DNA of 64,000 nucleotides from Mangifera indica. Lineage: Eukaryota > Streptophyta > Magnoliopsida > Sapindales > Anacardiaceae. The translations under genes were made by a program, and so were the position numbers. Below, in pieces: positions 49,670 through 62,300 of the stretch. The notes below the pieces were generated by a model. That model saw only the letters and a program-made list of their open reading frames with translations. It was not told where the DNA came from and did no database searches. Position 1 is the stretch's first letter, and each line of letters opens with the position of its first letter. The DNA lies in NCBI RefSeq assembly GCF_011075055.1, contig NC_058137.1, forward strand, positions 22,181,463 through 22,245,462. The letters run 5' to 3'.

Positions 49670-52600
49670 ATGTGGTTAAGCCGTTATAGCCGTTGGCCTT
49701 CCCGCTTTCATAACCTTCATTTTCATTCACAAACGACAAAGCAACTTCTCTCCTCTTCCATCACCACCGCAACAACTCAATCCTCGCCGTCGCCATTGCC
49801 GCCGCCAATGCAGGTGGCGCTCACCGACTCCGCCGGACGGGGCGTGTTCGCAACTCGGAGAATTTGCGCTGGTGATCTCATCCACACAGCCAAGCCCATT
49901 GTCTCCCACCCTTCTCTCTCTTCACTCAACAGCGTCTGTTACTTTTGTCTCAGAAGGATTTCTTCAAATTCACCTGATTTTGAAGCTCATAGTGCTCGTT
50001 TTTGCAGTCAAGAGTGTGCAGAAAACTCTAAGGTATAACGGGGTTTCATTTTGTTTTTCTATATTCATCTTTTGTTTTCGGTAATGCGACCACCATATGT
50101 TTGAAGTTATGCTTCTCAAAGAAATAGGGTAAATTTACTTCGAATATTTAGCTGTTTTACAACGTCAAATATAGTGTTTGCTCGTTAACTTAGTCAATAG
50201 ACTGTTGATTGCACTCAGCGACTAAGTCAGGATTTTGTTTCAGTGGGGCAACTTAAAAGAAAAGAATTGAAGTATGAAATTCTTAGATCAAAAATACAAA
50301 AATATTGATCATATAGATCAAACACATCAGACATGGATTAATTATTATTTTTTTTATGAATAAATGAAGATAATTTCGTGAAAATGAAGTTTAAAAAAAC
50401 TGTTTCTGAATTATTAAAAAAATGGTTATTATGCTACTTTGCTGTATATTCAATAATAAAAGAAGAAAAAAGAAAAAGAGCAAGGTTAAAATATATTCAG
50501 GATTTAAGAAAAAAAAGTGGTACTATGTATTGATCCTTTTTACTATAAAATAAATTAAGGGGCGTTTATCATTGAAATCACAAACTAGAAGGCATTGACT
50601 GTATTTTTCAGGGAAATGGGGGCATGAGCGCCCACTCACATCTTATCTGTCCCTGATTTTGCTTGAGGGTCATGCTAGTATTGTATTGGTAATATTATCA
50701 GCAGATGTTTTGGTTATGGTTTGGTATTGGTCTAGTAATGTTGTCGGTTAATATTTTGGTTATGTTATAGTAAAGGCAGATTGCATTTTCATATTGAAAT
50801 TTTGGGTGTGATTAATAATTTTTTGGTTTCATTTAATAATGTTTAGTAACTGTATTATATAAAATCAGCTGAATAACTGTCTATGATAATTAAAACATTT
50901 TTACTCCAGTAGCATTACCGGGTCAGGTATCATAATGGATTCTTGCTTGAGTTATGATGAATGTCATAATTAAGTCTACTGAAGATAAATAGCTCTTAAC
51001 ATTAAACAAGTTGAGTTTTGGTTTGAGCTGAGTGATTTTTTTCCATTTTAATGAAGTTGTGTTTGTGCATTCCTATTTCTCAGGATTTTTTTTATGTTGA
51101 GAGAACAGTAGATTGGTCCACCTTTGATGACTATTGCCGGTATGGAAGTTTCTTAACAACGCTACTTTACCAGTTTCACTTGCTTGAACAGTGAAAGATC
51201 AATATGATTGTTCACTGTTCATTTTGCTAGCCTTCAACACTTTATTTTGGTCGTTTCAAATGCTTATATATATATATATATATGTTTTTCATTCTCCTTT
51301 GTAAAGGGACCAAGGATTGAAGTACCCTCTTTTAGTCAAGCGGTTGGCTTGCATGATTATATCAGGATCTGTATCAAGTGACAGTATTGACATACTTCAA
51401 CCTGCTAGATTATCTCCTGAGATGATTTCAAAGGTAAGAAGCTTATTGTGAAAATTTCATCATGATGACTGTACAGTTTAGTAAAATAATGGGAAAAAAA
51501 ATCATACACAGATCTTACATAATAAAAATCTAGGAAAGTGATTGGTTTCTTTGTTGCGCCATGTAATAGGAGCTTGAAAACAACTTTCATTTGTCTTCTG
51601 ATGAACAATTCCTTCTAGCCATTGTGTAATGTCCACATGTTTTCTTGATGACATGACAGTTGATAAGAGTTGGAATGGTCGCCATTAGTGCACCTCATGT
51701 GATGCATGATTTATGACAATGGATGAAATAATGAGATGATAATTAGAAGTGCATTCATTGATAGATAGCCATGATAAGCCAATTGGTTTCGGGATTTTTT
51801 GCCTGTGTACCTGTATGAGTTCTTCTGGTAGTAAAGTGTTAAGATGACTGATGCTATTTTATCCATGTGAGAATTTCAGATGGAAGAGGGTTTTCATTTG
51901 CTAAGGAGTGCTTTAAGGAAGGCAGATGTCATGGATGAAGAACTGAAATGTATCCCCTACATTACTTGATCATTATGTCTCTATTTTTTTCCTTTAATTC
52001 AGTGGTTCTATGGCTATCTTTTTTTGAGAAATTAGTTGGCTTTGACATTACAAGTCCTAAACAAGCAATGGTACATTAGTGTGCTGGCACGGATTCGTAT
52101 CAATGCGTTTCGTATTGAATTGGCTGGAGGATCGTATGAAGATCTTCTTTCATCAGCTGCAGCCTCTATAGATGGTGATGTTGCAGTTGGGAATGCTGTT
52201 TATATGCTTCCATCTTTTTACAATCATGATTGTGGTTAGTGCCTTCCATTTTTGTTTGTTTATTTTCCTCAATAAAAAAATTTAATTTAGTGACCCTCTA
52301 CTTGAAAGGCTTATATTACCTAGTAACCTTATTTATGTAGAGTTTTACAGCAATGTTATTTTATTATGCTTTTTTTTACATGGATAAATGAGAAGGGGAA
52401 TGTAAGGAATAATAGTCACTAGTAAGAGAAGAAACCAAGTAGAAAAGGAACTGAATTAGTTGATTTTGGACTACAGATCCAAATTCACACATTATATGGA
52501 TAGACAATGCAGATGCAAGATTAAAGGCCCTTCGTGATGTTGAGGCAGGTTTGTCTTGTGTACTTCAGTTTTGGTATGAGATCTAAATTGCCTCTTTGCT

Positions 52601-52945
52601 ATTTCATGTTATGGAATGCTATATCTGAAAATCTATTTGCCTGATTGGATGAAAAGACAAAAACTTCTTCTGGGTATCTAATTTGATAAAACAATGGTTT
52701 CAGTCATTAGTAACTGCAACTTATTTATGGCTGTTAAATTTTTATGGGAACATGCATTTTCAAACAGGTTTGTGCAAAATTGTAATGCAACATCCATAAC
52801 TTACCATTTCTGTTGCTTAATTGCAGGGGAAGAGCTTCGCATATGCTATATTGATGCAAGTATGGGTCACAATGCTCGGCAAACTCTCCTGGCTGAAGGA
52901 TTCGGTTTTCGATGCAAATGCCCTAGGTGTTTATCTGGTGGTTAA
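49670..52945 (+). CDS. ATXR4: SET-domain protein, ATXR4 (SDG38) type
   Basis: This is a SET-domain lysine methyltransferase of the plant ATXR group, close to Arabidopsis ATXR4; its real substrate is not established from sequence. Seven exons in phase: 49670-50032, 51084-51139, 51307-51433, 51880-51949, 52055-52234, 52477-52548 and 52827-52945. They give 328 residues, the family length. The N-terminus is Ser/Thr/Arg-rich and could be an organelle-targeting peptide. The split SET domain starts at VALTDSAGRGVFATR (about 48) and is interrupted by a MYND-like Cys cluster (VCYFCLRR, FCSQEC). It resumes with WYISVLARIRINAFRIEL, the cofactor-site motif NHDC (262-265) and ELRICYIDASMG. The end is a post-SET CKCPRC cluster. 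For exon 5 the acceptor at 52054 keeps the frame (FLNKQW); the upstream AG at 52035 would shift it. Confidence 0.93.
51264..51284. repeat. TA dinucleotide microsatellite
   Basis: A run of about ten TA units lies in the second intron of the ATXR4-like gene, just before exon 3. Confidence 0.8.
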
Positions 52946-53320
52946 GCAACTTTCTTGCCTCATTTCATGTTTGTCCAAAATAATGCAGAGACAGATGTGA
53001 ATTTGCTTCTTGCACTTTCTACTGTGCATGAGCACTACTTTTTCGATCTTCTTGTGCCCAGAACTATTGGATGAAGAGATGTACTCTTACCTAATTAAAA
53101 TTCCATGAAGAAATAAAACTCAAGGCCTAATCAAATCTGCTAATACATGGGAACAACACCGGATACTATATGAAAGGGAAACAGTTTTTTGTCTGCCTAT
53201 ATAGGATTTTAAAGGAAAATATAGAAACTAAGAGCATTTACTTATTACAATTACTGGAAAGTACTCTGCCTAACGGGTGATAATTAGTTAATTAATTTAT
53301 TAAACAAGCTGCATAGAAAT
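52946..53320. other. Convergent 3' interval ATXR4-like / MS2-like
   Basis: Only 375 bases separate the two stop codons of convergently transcribed genes. It probably holds both 3' UTRs, which may overlap. Nothing else was seen. Confidence 0.6.
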
Positions 53321-56300
53321 TTAGCTACACATCCCTCTTCCCTTCATGACATGCCTCCTTAAGCCTGGTACATGAACGTTTGTTATGTAATCTTTCCAGT
53401 CTATGCTCCTCATATCAAATCCGAAACTTCTTTTCTCTTCTTCTGACATGTTATCCATTAATCTCTGTGTATTGCTATTATCAAACCTGAAAATTGTTGA
53501 TTCAATACATTAGTTATGAAAACAAAAAAAATGAAAGAAGTAGATAGTTTTATATTCTATATTATTAATCTTCTAATTAACAGTTGTTGGATCGAGTTGA
53601 ATTCTTAGTTGGCATTGTTTACTTCAACTCAACTAAAAAATCCACATCAGTTGCAGAAATCGGTAATGCTACCGTCCATGTGAACCATCAGGGTGTCCAT
53701 TGCTTTCTTGGAATAACCGTTCACATGGTGGCAGCTTTACCCTGGCATTGTAGTCTTGCCCATACTTTTTAATATTCAATTGTTTCATTGTGAGAAAGTG
53801 CTAACCTTCCTCCATAAAATGTGTATGGCTCATATATACTAGCCAAGTACTTAGCTTGTTCGACTGACTTTCTGCAAATAATTTCAAGTTTCTGAGACAG
53901 TTTCTCATTCACTGAGCCCATGGCTGTTACCCCAATTCGCTCTGCAGCATCTCTCCAAAGATGAGTGGAGAAATCTTCCATGGAGCTGAAGAGCTTCATT
54001 GAAGGAACATGAATTGGCCTGCCCTTTGAGTCTACACATGGTGAGGAATTGTAGTGCGCATAGAGAAGCCTAGCAAGATCTTGGAAAACTAGTGGATTCA
54101 CAACAGATGAAGCAACTTGATAGACTTTTATATCTGGTTTTTGAATCATTCCATGCCATGCTATGGCTGCCAATGTCGCATTAACAACCATATCAGCAGG
54201 GACCTGCATCCCGCCATGTTAAGGTAGTTAGTTATGTCATAAAGAATAAGTAATGTTTGTATATATACTTTTAAGTACATAATTAGGTATATAGATGATG
54301 TGTTATCATAAGATTGAGTGTTACTTTATCTTTAATTCAAAATCACTTAATCACATGATGAAATATCATCTGTATATTCAATTATATACTCAAAAATGTG
54401 TCTACATAGTTTTATTGATAAAGAATAACGTTACCCCCACATAGATTAGTGGATCATATGATTTGATGATCCATGTGAGGCTGGCATCATTCATTATACT
54501 GTATATAGTCCTCTGTCGAAAATAATGTATAGCATAATTTAGTAGTTAATAGGTATACTTACTACATCAAGTATCCCATTTGGGTCAACTAGAAACCCTG
54601 TGAGCTGCCCTTTTCCGTAGTATAAAACTATGGGATCCATCATCCTATGAAACCAAAGATAATTTACAAAAAAATATCCTTAGAACATATAATAATATAT
54701 CTAGAATCAAACACATACATACATACATACCTATTTCCTTCCATCCATCCCGGGAATGGCTCTTTGAAAGTACTTTCAATAACACTAGGCCGAATAATCA
54801 CCACTGGAATGTCACCTCTCCTGTTATTAATGATCATCTCTCCCATAGCCTTTGTAAACACATAGGTGTCTTGCCACCCATATTTTCTTGCCCTGTTTAA
54901 TTTTAATTAATCAAAACTTAATCCATCTTGACTCACCAATTATTTTCAATTGCAAAATTAATTAATTACCTTTCTAAACCTAATTTCTTCATCTTTTGGG
55001 CTACTTCACTGTCTTGAGAGATTTGCTTGGAATATTTCAGAGCCATGTTTATTTCATTTTCAACATCCAGGGCTGGTACAAATCTTGCTGTTGCAGTAGC
55101 CTTGGAGGTAACATTTTCTCTTGCTATGCTATCTCCCATATTGAATGCCTTCTCCATTATTATTCCTTGTCTTTGCCCATTTACATAAGCTGTTCATGGA
55201 AGAACTTTCATAAGAAAATTTGATTAAATTTAAAATCAATATGAAGTTCTTTAATTGAACTTGCCTGTTGAAACTTGCACAAAGAGCTTAAGTTTCTTGC
55301 ACTTCTTTGCAAATTCCATTAGATGGCAAGGCCCTCTTGTGTTTATATCAATTGCAACATCGTACCTAAAAATCTTAAATTGGTCAATATTTATATCACA
55401 AGTTTGTACTCATTATTTGTATACATAGTTTTATTGATCACAATAAAAACTTTTTAGTTGAAACACGAAATGTCTATATCCATCATACCAAAAATTTTAT
55501 TTTTGATAAAAAATAAATTAGGGCCCTAACCTTTCATCGAATGTTGTATTAGCGGCGGAATTTACAATTATGTCCACTTCTTTTAAAATCATATCAGCAA
55601 AGTCCCCATCTAATCCAAGATTGGAGTCAGAAACATTTCCTACTACAGGGACCAGCTTGTTCAACATGAAAGCTTGGTAGGATTTTCCATAGGTTTGTTG
55701 AAGACACTTGAACAGCTCTGAATTAATTATCTAAAACAATAACATAAATCAATTAACTAATGAATTATTATAAACTAAAGAAGAAAATAATACTTAATTT
55801 CAGACATTAACAAATTAATTAACATACTTCACTTTTCAGTCTTTCCATTGCAGCAGCTTCATTTTTAGCCTTGATCAACACAAATATCTTTCCAACATCA
55901 GGCACTGTTCTTAGTATTTTCTCTATAAAAACTGCACATTAATTTTTACCCAGGAAAAATAAAAACAAAACCTAGTTAATATAATATTATATAAAATGAA
56001 ATAACTGAAAAAAAAAACAAAGAAAAATCAAAGGAATTGTAAGTACAGCACACAAATACATTCATGCCAACTTATGAGTACCCTTTTTTGTATAAGTTAA
56101 AAACTGTAATCTTTACAAATTTATGCATATATATAAATAGATATATGTATATGTTTCATAAAATACTGACCACCTTAATACATTTATGTATACTATATCA
56201 TATCAAAAGTATATAAAGATGTCCCAACGATCTTTGTTCAAAACAGAAATGGATACTGCATTTTGTTAAACTTAAAGACTGCTGATTTTAATCTTTAACA

Positions 56301-57136
56301 TGGTTGTCGAATCACGTATCTTTTCGTAGAGTGAAAATCTAATTTTCTATATCGTGTACCTAATCATATTATATGATCAGTCTTTTAAAAAATAAAATAA
56401 TAAAAAAATATTGACACATTATCTTTTTGAAAAATAATACAAACACCTTTAAAATTTTAAAATTTTTTATATACGTCTTTATCATATCATCATTTTCTCT
56501 AAAAAAGTATATCGATCCATATCAATAATATGTATCGCATCTTAAAATACACATCGTATCGTATAATATGTCTATTATATAGTATTAATTTAATATATTT
56601 TAAAAAACTTACTATTTTTTATATATATCATATCATAAGATACGTATTACCGTATATCGTAGAATACTAATACTCATAATCTATAATAAATTGTACTAGA
56701 AAAAAAAAATAGAGAGAGAGAGAAAGTAAGACATTGGTATGAGAAAATGACTGTTTGCATTAGTACCTTTTGCCAGAAACCCAGTTGCCCCAGTAACAAA
56801 GAAGCCTTTTCCTCTAAGAAACTTGACAATACCAATCCCATTCTGCAACTCCACAAGAGAAGAAGCAGCAGTACCATTTTTATAAGGCACCAAATCCTTA
56901 ACAGCAAGCTCAGTTTGGCCATTTCCATTGGCAGACAAAACCAAGCTTCCAGCATCCATAACGGCTGCATTATTTTTATTGCTATTATTATGATCTTTGT
57001 TAACCAAAACTGAAGAAACAACACAAGCACTTGTCTTCCTCCTCAAATTGGGCTCACATTTTCGAATAATTTTTACTGATTTATTTGGAGATATCGAGAG
57101 AGAATTAAGGAACAAAGCCCCCGTCATCTCTGCCAA
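53321..57136 (-). CDS. MS2: Fatty acyl reductase, MALE STERILITY 2 / FAR2 type, plastid
   Basis: MS2/FAR2 reduces plastid fatty acyl-ACP to fatty alcohol for sporopollenin in the pollen wall, normally in the tapetum. Nine exons on the minus strand: 57136-56767, 55931-55828, 55730-55531, 55365-55265, 55189-54970, 54892-54731, 54644-54563, 54203-53806 and 53486-53321. They give 600 residues, close to the 616 of Arabidopsis MS2. The N-terminus ([19 protein letters not shown], Ser/Lys-rich) is a long plastid transit-like extension absent from the ER-type FARs. The Rossmann motif TGATGFLAK is at about 115-123 and the catalytic YVFTK at 342-346. The C-terminal FAR_C domain ends with [15 protein letters not shown]. 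Intron 4 has a GC donor (CAACAG|GCAAGT). The first intron (56766-55932) is the longest. No lesion was seen, and the pollen role is inferred from the family. Confidence 0.93.
54250..54418. mobile_element. AT-rich MITE family, copy 6, in MS2-like intron 7
   Basis: The left part TATATACTTTTAAGTACATAA, the core TTTAATTCAAAATCACTTAATC and the right end TGTCTACATAGTTTTATTG match the family. It lies in the MS2-like intron 54562-54204. A further right-end fragment (TACATAGTTTTATTG, near 55421-55437) lies in intron 3. Confidence 0.75.
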
Positions 57137-57767
57137 AAATTTGAAAGAAAAGAGTGGCTTGGAAGCTAAGCAAGAGGTTAGTTTTTTGAAGTTAAGTGAA
57201 AATTAGGAAAAATCTTGAGCTAAAACATACCTTCCCAAAACAAAAATATAAAAAAACAAAAAAACAAAAACAAAATAGAGCAAGTAAACTAACAAAGTTC
57301 TATAAAAATGAGATGGGTTTGGTTTGATTTGGTTTGGATTTAATAGAAAGAAAATGAGAGAAAGAAATGAAGAGACAAAGAAGATGAGAATTAGCTAGGT
57401 TTATTTTATGTTTAAAAATGTATAACTCTCTTTATGCCTCACTCTTCATGCAAAATTACAAGCTTATTAAATTTATAATGGCTAACATGGTGGGAATTTT
57501 CTTTCTCCTTCTTCTTTGATTATTATTATTATTTGAATCCATTAACTTCTATCTATAGAGAAAGTCATGTGAGAATAAAGGGTGTGGAAGAAGATTCATT
57601 ACGGGTTTGGTTGGGTTGGGTTGGGCTTTTCTTTGAGCTCATTTATGCAATATGTGAAGCATGCTAGATATTCTCACTGAGCATATCATCAGTACATTAG
57701 GGCTGACTTTGTTGAATGAGAATTTCCTTTACTTTTTTGTTAATTATGATAAGAATATTTTAGTTAA

Positions 57768-57936
57768 GCAATATTATGTATATCTATTTTGGATATACAA
57801 ATTGATGTATACTTATATATATCATCGTATGATTATGTATCATTTTATTTTTAATTCAAAATCATTCAATCATATAACGAGATAAATAAATATATATTTA
57901 TTTATATATTTAAAATAAATACATATAGTTTATTTG
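57768..57936. mobile_element. AT-rich MITE family, copy 7
   Basis: It begins CAATATTATGTATATC, contains TTTTTAATTCAAAATCATTCAATC, and ends ATACATATAGTTTATTTG. Like copy 1 it has the shorter AATACAAATTGATGTATA left half, suggesting two subfamilies. Confidence 0.7.
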
Positions 57937-58367
57937 ATTTTAGTTTATTTATGCTTCAACATTAACTTCACAAAGACTATCAAGAAATATATCTATCAAT
58001 GAACAAGCTTTTTCCTTCGTATTCAGAGGCATTTATTGAGTTTTAAGTTTATTATACTATTCTTACTTTGTATAGATGATTGACTTTCAATTAGAGATGC
58101 CAATGGGACAAAGAAGAGCCAAATACCCTAGTCTTTATCTTCATTACTAAAACTTTTTCGTATCTTTGATACGAAAATGAAAAGAAATCTTTATCTCCTT
58201 CTCATAAGAAAAATTGTTCTCTCCTTCCTTTACTTATTCTGGTGAGGAAAATCTCCCTTTTCTTCTCCTTTCGATCATCCTCGTCTACATTTTTATCCTG
58301 ATCCCCATCTCATTTAAACTCATAGTAACATGTAGAATAAAAAATAGAAACCATATATACCAACAGC

Positions 58368-58812
58368 TAGGGCTGAAAATGAACCCAACCAAACTTGAAC
58401 AAAACCCAACTTGTTTTGGATTGGCTAAGGCTCAGGCTCGCCAAACTCGCTCAATCACGTATTCATCTTCGATTCATTTGATAATTTTACTGTTTGTAAT
58501 TGGTCCACATTAGTTCAGGTTCATGTACATAGCTCGGGTTCGCATAAGATATTCATGTCGACTCGATTATCAAACTTGGCTTTGGGCTCATATTTCAAGC
58601 TCGTTTCAAATTCTGAAGTATTTAAATGTACAATAATATGTATCATATGCAACTTGCTTAAAAGGTTTTTCATTTAAATGAGTTGTGCTCAGTTTGCGAA
58701 GCCTCGAAGCCCATATTCAAACAAGTGATTGTTCTTCACTTAAAACTCAGGCTCGCATTCGTTTAGGACAACTCTGTTCAAGCTCGTTCAAAGAAAACTC
58801 ATTTCAACCCTA
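58368..58812. mobile_element. hAT-like non-autonomous element, TAGGGCTGAAA ends
   Basis: The left end TAGGGCTGAAAATGA and the reverse of the right end TAGGGTTGAAATGAG are inverted repeats. The interior is rich in GCTCG/CGAGC and AACTCG words, like the GC-rich arms of the 15806-16092 element. The flanks do not show a clean 8-base duplication, so the borders are less certain. Confidence 0.55.
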
Positions 58813-59301
58813 AACAAACTCGTTTCGAATCCAATCTTACCAATAACATTTCAATCACTCTTATTAAAATATAAAGGGAAAAATAAAATTAAATGTAAGA
58901 GGGAAAGCACTAGACTAGATATTGATTTCCTTTATCTCGAAACTAAGCCATGGAATGAAATCAGGCCGGAAAAGAGAATAATAAGTCAACATTAATTAGA
59001 ATAGAATATCTACATGTTCGGTACGTTGTAACACTTGATGTCTATTCGTGATTAGCTACACAATTTCTCCAGTAGAGCTCCAGCAAAGCTTTTCTAGTGC
59101 AGGACGCGTTAAAGGGCTTCTAACCTCCCTAATAAACATTCTTTCTGGGCAAAATCATCAGAGAAGCAGACCTAGAAATAAAATATAGGATATCAAACCC
59201 GGTTGGCATCTCTCAAACAAGAATCCGTGATTGCGCAACTGTGGCCGAAAGGGGAGGAGGAAATGAAGCAAGTGGAATGGAACTGGTATGGCAAGGCAGC
59301 T

Positions 59302-62300
59302 TCACAGGAAATAGTCGGGGGTTCTGCGGGTCACATCTGGTTCTCCTCTCTGAGGAGCTGGCTCAAACTGTAACAAGCTGAACTTTGTTGAATATCCAGA
59401 ATGTCAAAATGGAATTGAACACTTAGCGATGAATTGAATGGCTAAAACCCTATGAGATTATCCTTGGGTTTCATCACCAATGAATGTTTTTGGAAACATT
59501 TAAATATCCGCAGTTTGTGAAAACATTAGAAAAAAATAAAATTTAACAGTCTCTTGCAGTAGTCTAAAAAATTAGTAGTTACACTAAATTCAAGAGAGAG
59601 AGAGAGACCTGGATGAAAGTGTGGATCATCGACTTCCATAATAGAGGCCATGTTCCCGCAGCGGTAACAGTAGTTAGGTGCACTGAAAATGGTAACCACC
59701 TTTTGTTCCTGTCCAATGAAGAAAAATAAAAGTCACACTCAAGAATCCCATCATGTAGGGAAAAAATAATATCTTATAATTATTTTTCGGTCTTTAAAAA
59801 TCACATGTGCCCAGTTAAATCCATCCATGACCAACTGATGAGCTCCAGCAATCAACCTTAAGTTGTTTGCATGATTAAATTGTTCGGATATGTCCTGCAA
59901 AACAGAATGCAATCATTAAAAATGGAGTAAAGATAAGCGAGATAACCATTAAAACTTTGACAAAAGCTGATTCTTGAAAAATAAAAGTGGAATATTCATA
60001 TTTGACTGACCATAACAAATCACACATGGGCCCTTCATGGGGAACCGCTTGAACACGGTCAAAGTTCCTGATGTAATCAAGGGTTTCAATTCAAGGGGAT
60101 AGTCCACCATGCAGACAGAATATTTCTGACTCAACCCACATAGGAGGGAAAAAAAAATTTAGGTGTGCAGATACTATGATAGGCTATCAATAGTCAAAAT
60201 CTTTCCACCATCATCATTCACTTCTGTCTCAATGCAAACCATGAGCAGAACCACAATTTTGATGACACTGATACAAATCCACATATGTTCCTCATCTTTC
60301 TTTTTACCATAAAATCCACTTTTCAGTGACCTTCAATAGAAGTATAGGGCACCGAGTTTCTCTTTCTTCTGTTTTTTAATTAGTGATAAGGAACTATAGA
60401 AGTTGCATTAATATACGCAATTCTTCTTTTACTTACTAAGGCAGTCAAAGGAAAGCAGTCAAAAAGGTCAGCAAAAATCCTCCAAATGTTAGCATTGCCA
60501 TACCTGCAAAAAAGTCATTAAAAAAAGATATTATCTCCAAAACTGCAGAGTTTCCAAAGCCCATGTCAGTCCACATGGCAATGGCAGGACACACCGATAG
60601 GACCTAAGCAGAAATGACCATATCATCTCACAAATAGAAAGGAAAGTAAAAGCAACACATAAAATTAGTAAAAGCATCACTTAAAGAATTCCACAGAAGA
60701 ACTGGCCGCACAAATATTGGCAAATCATCCTCAGTGTCATTCTGGAGATCTACTAACAGAATTACATCATTTTGTAATTACAAAAGTTGTGTATAAATAA
60801 GTGCAAGATGTATGCATAAACAAATGGAAAAGAAGGGGACTCAACATAAACTAGGAGTTTCGAGCTTCAACTGTTGGGTTCTACGGTTGTATCCCCACTC
60901 TCAATCTCCCAAAGTTATGCCAATTGCTCCCTCTTTCCCAAACCTTGGTGCAAGCAGGATTATTACCAAAGCCTCTACCTCTAGTATGTCTACTAACTAT
61001 TTAGTAGTAATAATAAACAAAAACATATGAGAAACGATAATAGTAATAATTTAACTGGAAGTGATACAGAACATGTTTTGTTGTGAAGAGAGGACTCACT
61101 TCCGCAGACATTCATCGTAAAATCCATAAACCTGAGTAATCTGTGACAGATTCAATGAAGCAATATTTAGCTCAGTAGTCACAATCAAAACTCTACAAGT
61201 GTAATCAAACAAACAATTTATGCAAAATGAGACTCTTCCATTGTCACACTAGGAGGTAGAACCTATATATATTAACGAAAAAAGAAAAATCATTTTGACT
61301 TTAAATAACATGTATGCACAGAGGAAACAGCTTATTAAAGCTAGCTTCACTGAGATCATAAATGAACTAAACTACCAAACAAATTTGAAACATCATGGTG
61401 GAAGTATGTTCAGAATCTGAAAATTACTCTAGCTGTTTGGAATAAAAGGCCAGTAGGGGCAAAACAAATGAAACTAAAAGGAGAATAAGGAGAATATGAA
61501 TGTACCTGACGACTTTCATGGTTTCCTCTAAGAATCGTGATCCTCTGAGGATATCGTACTTTAAGGGCCACTAACAGCTGGATTGACACACAATTCAGTA
61601 TCACAAATAACTTTAAATGTATCCCTTAGCGTCAATTAGCAACAAACAAACAAATCAATATTGCTTGCCCCAAAGCTAACATACATCAAAAACTGCGAGG
61701 ATATATTCATACAAATATAAAATTTCATTCATTGCAAAATATTTCAAATTAGTCTCAGAAAAATGCCTCAATATTTACCTTAGTAAAATGTTTTGGAAGC
61801 TTTGTTGATATCTGTTGGCTGTGTAGGCTGTAAAAATTAATTTAGGTGAGTTGTATGTGTCCTAGGGAGCAGTGTTGATTCAAGCTCACTCAGCATAAAG
61901 GAGTCAAGCTCAAACCTAGGCCTGGGCTCAATGAGTTGTTAAAGTTACTTTTACCAATATGGGATTTTTGGAATTAGGTTGAACTTATGTAAATGGGTGA
62001 AGAGAGTTGTTAATGTGTCTCTTTCTAAAGTGGAATTTTTGCAAACTTCACATATTATAAATAAGTTTACTCTTTTCTTTTCTCAATACAATTCAATTTT
62101 ACTCCAATGTTTTCTTTTATTAGAGAACATCAATTTTAATAAATAATTATTTATAAATTCAAAACATATATGACATCATTTTGATCATCAATCATAATTG
62201 ACTAAAGCGATATCTTTTTTTGCATTTGCAAACCACTCAAGAGCCAATAGAGTTGAGCCCCCATGACTTGAGCTTGATAGTTTTTTATACCCATGGATCA

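Larger units (their letters stand above)
57137..59301. other. Interval upstream of the MS2-like gene, to the PP2A pseudogene
   Basis: It holds the MS2-like promoter (57137 to about 57600, with A-rich and GGTTTGGTTTG-type runs), a MITE (57768-57936), a purine/pyrimidine-rich stretch resembling decayed hAT-type repeat (58090-58330) and a TAGGGCTGAAA-ended element (58368-58812). No gene was recognised. Confidence 0.6.

Noticed and set aside
52036..52054. Use of the ORF beginning at 52036 as an ATXR4-like exon
   Set aside because: The acceptor at 52035 puts the exon out of phase with exon 4. The acceptor at 52054 restores FLNKQW, which matches the family.
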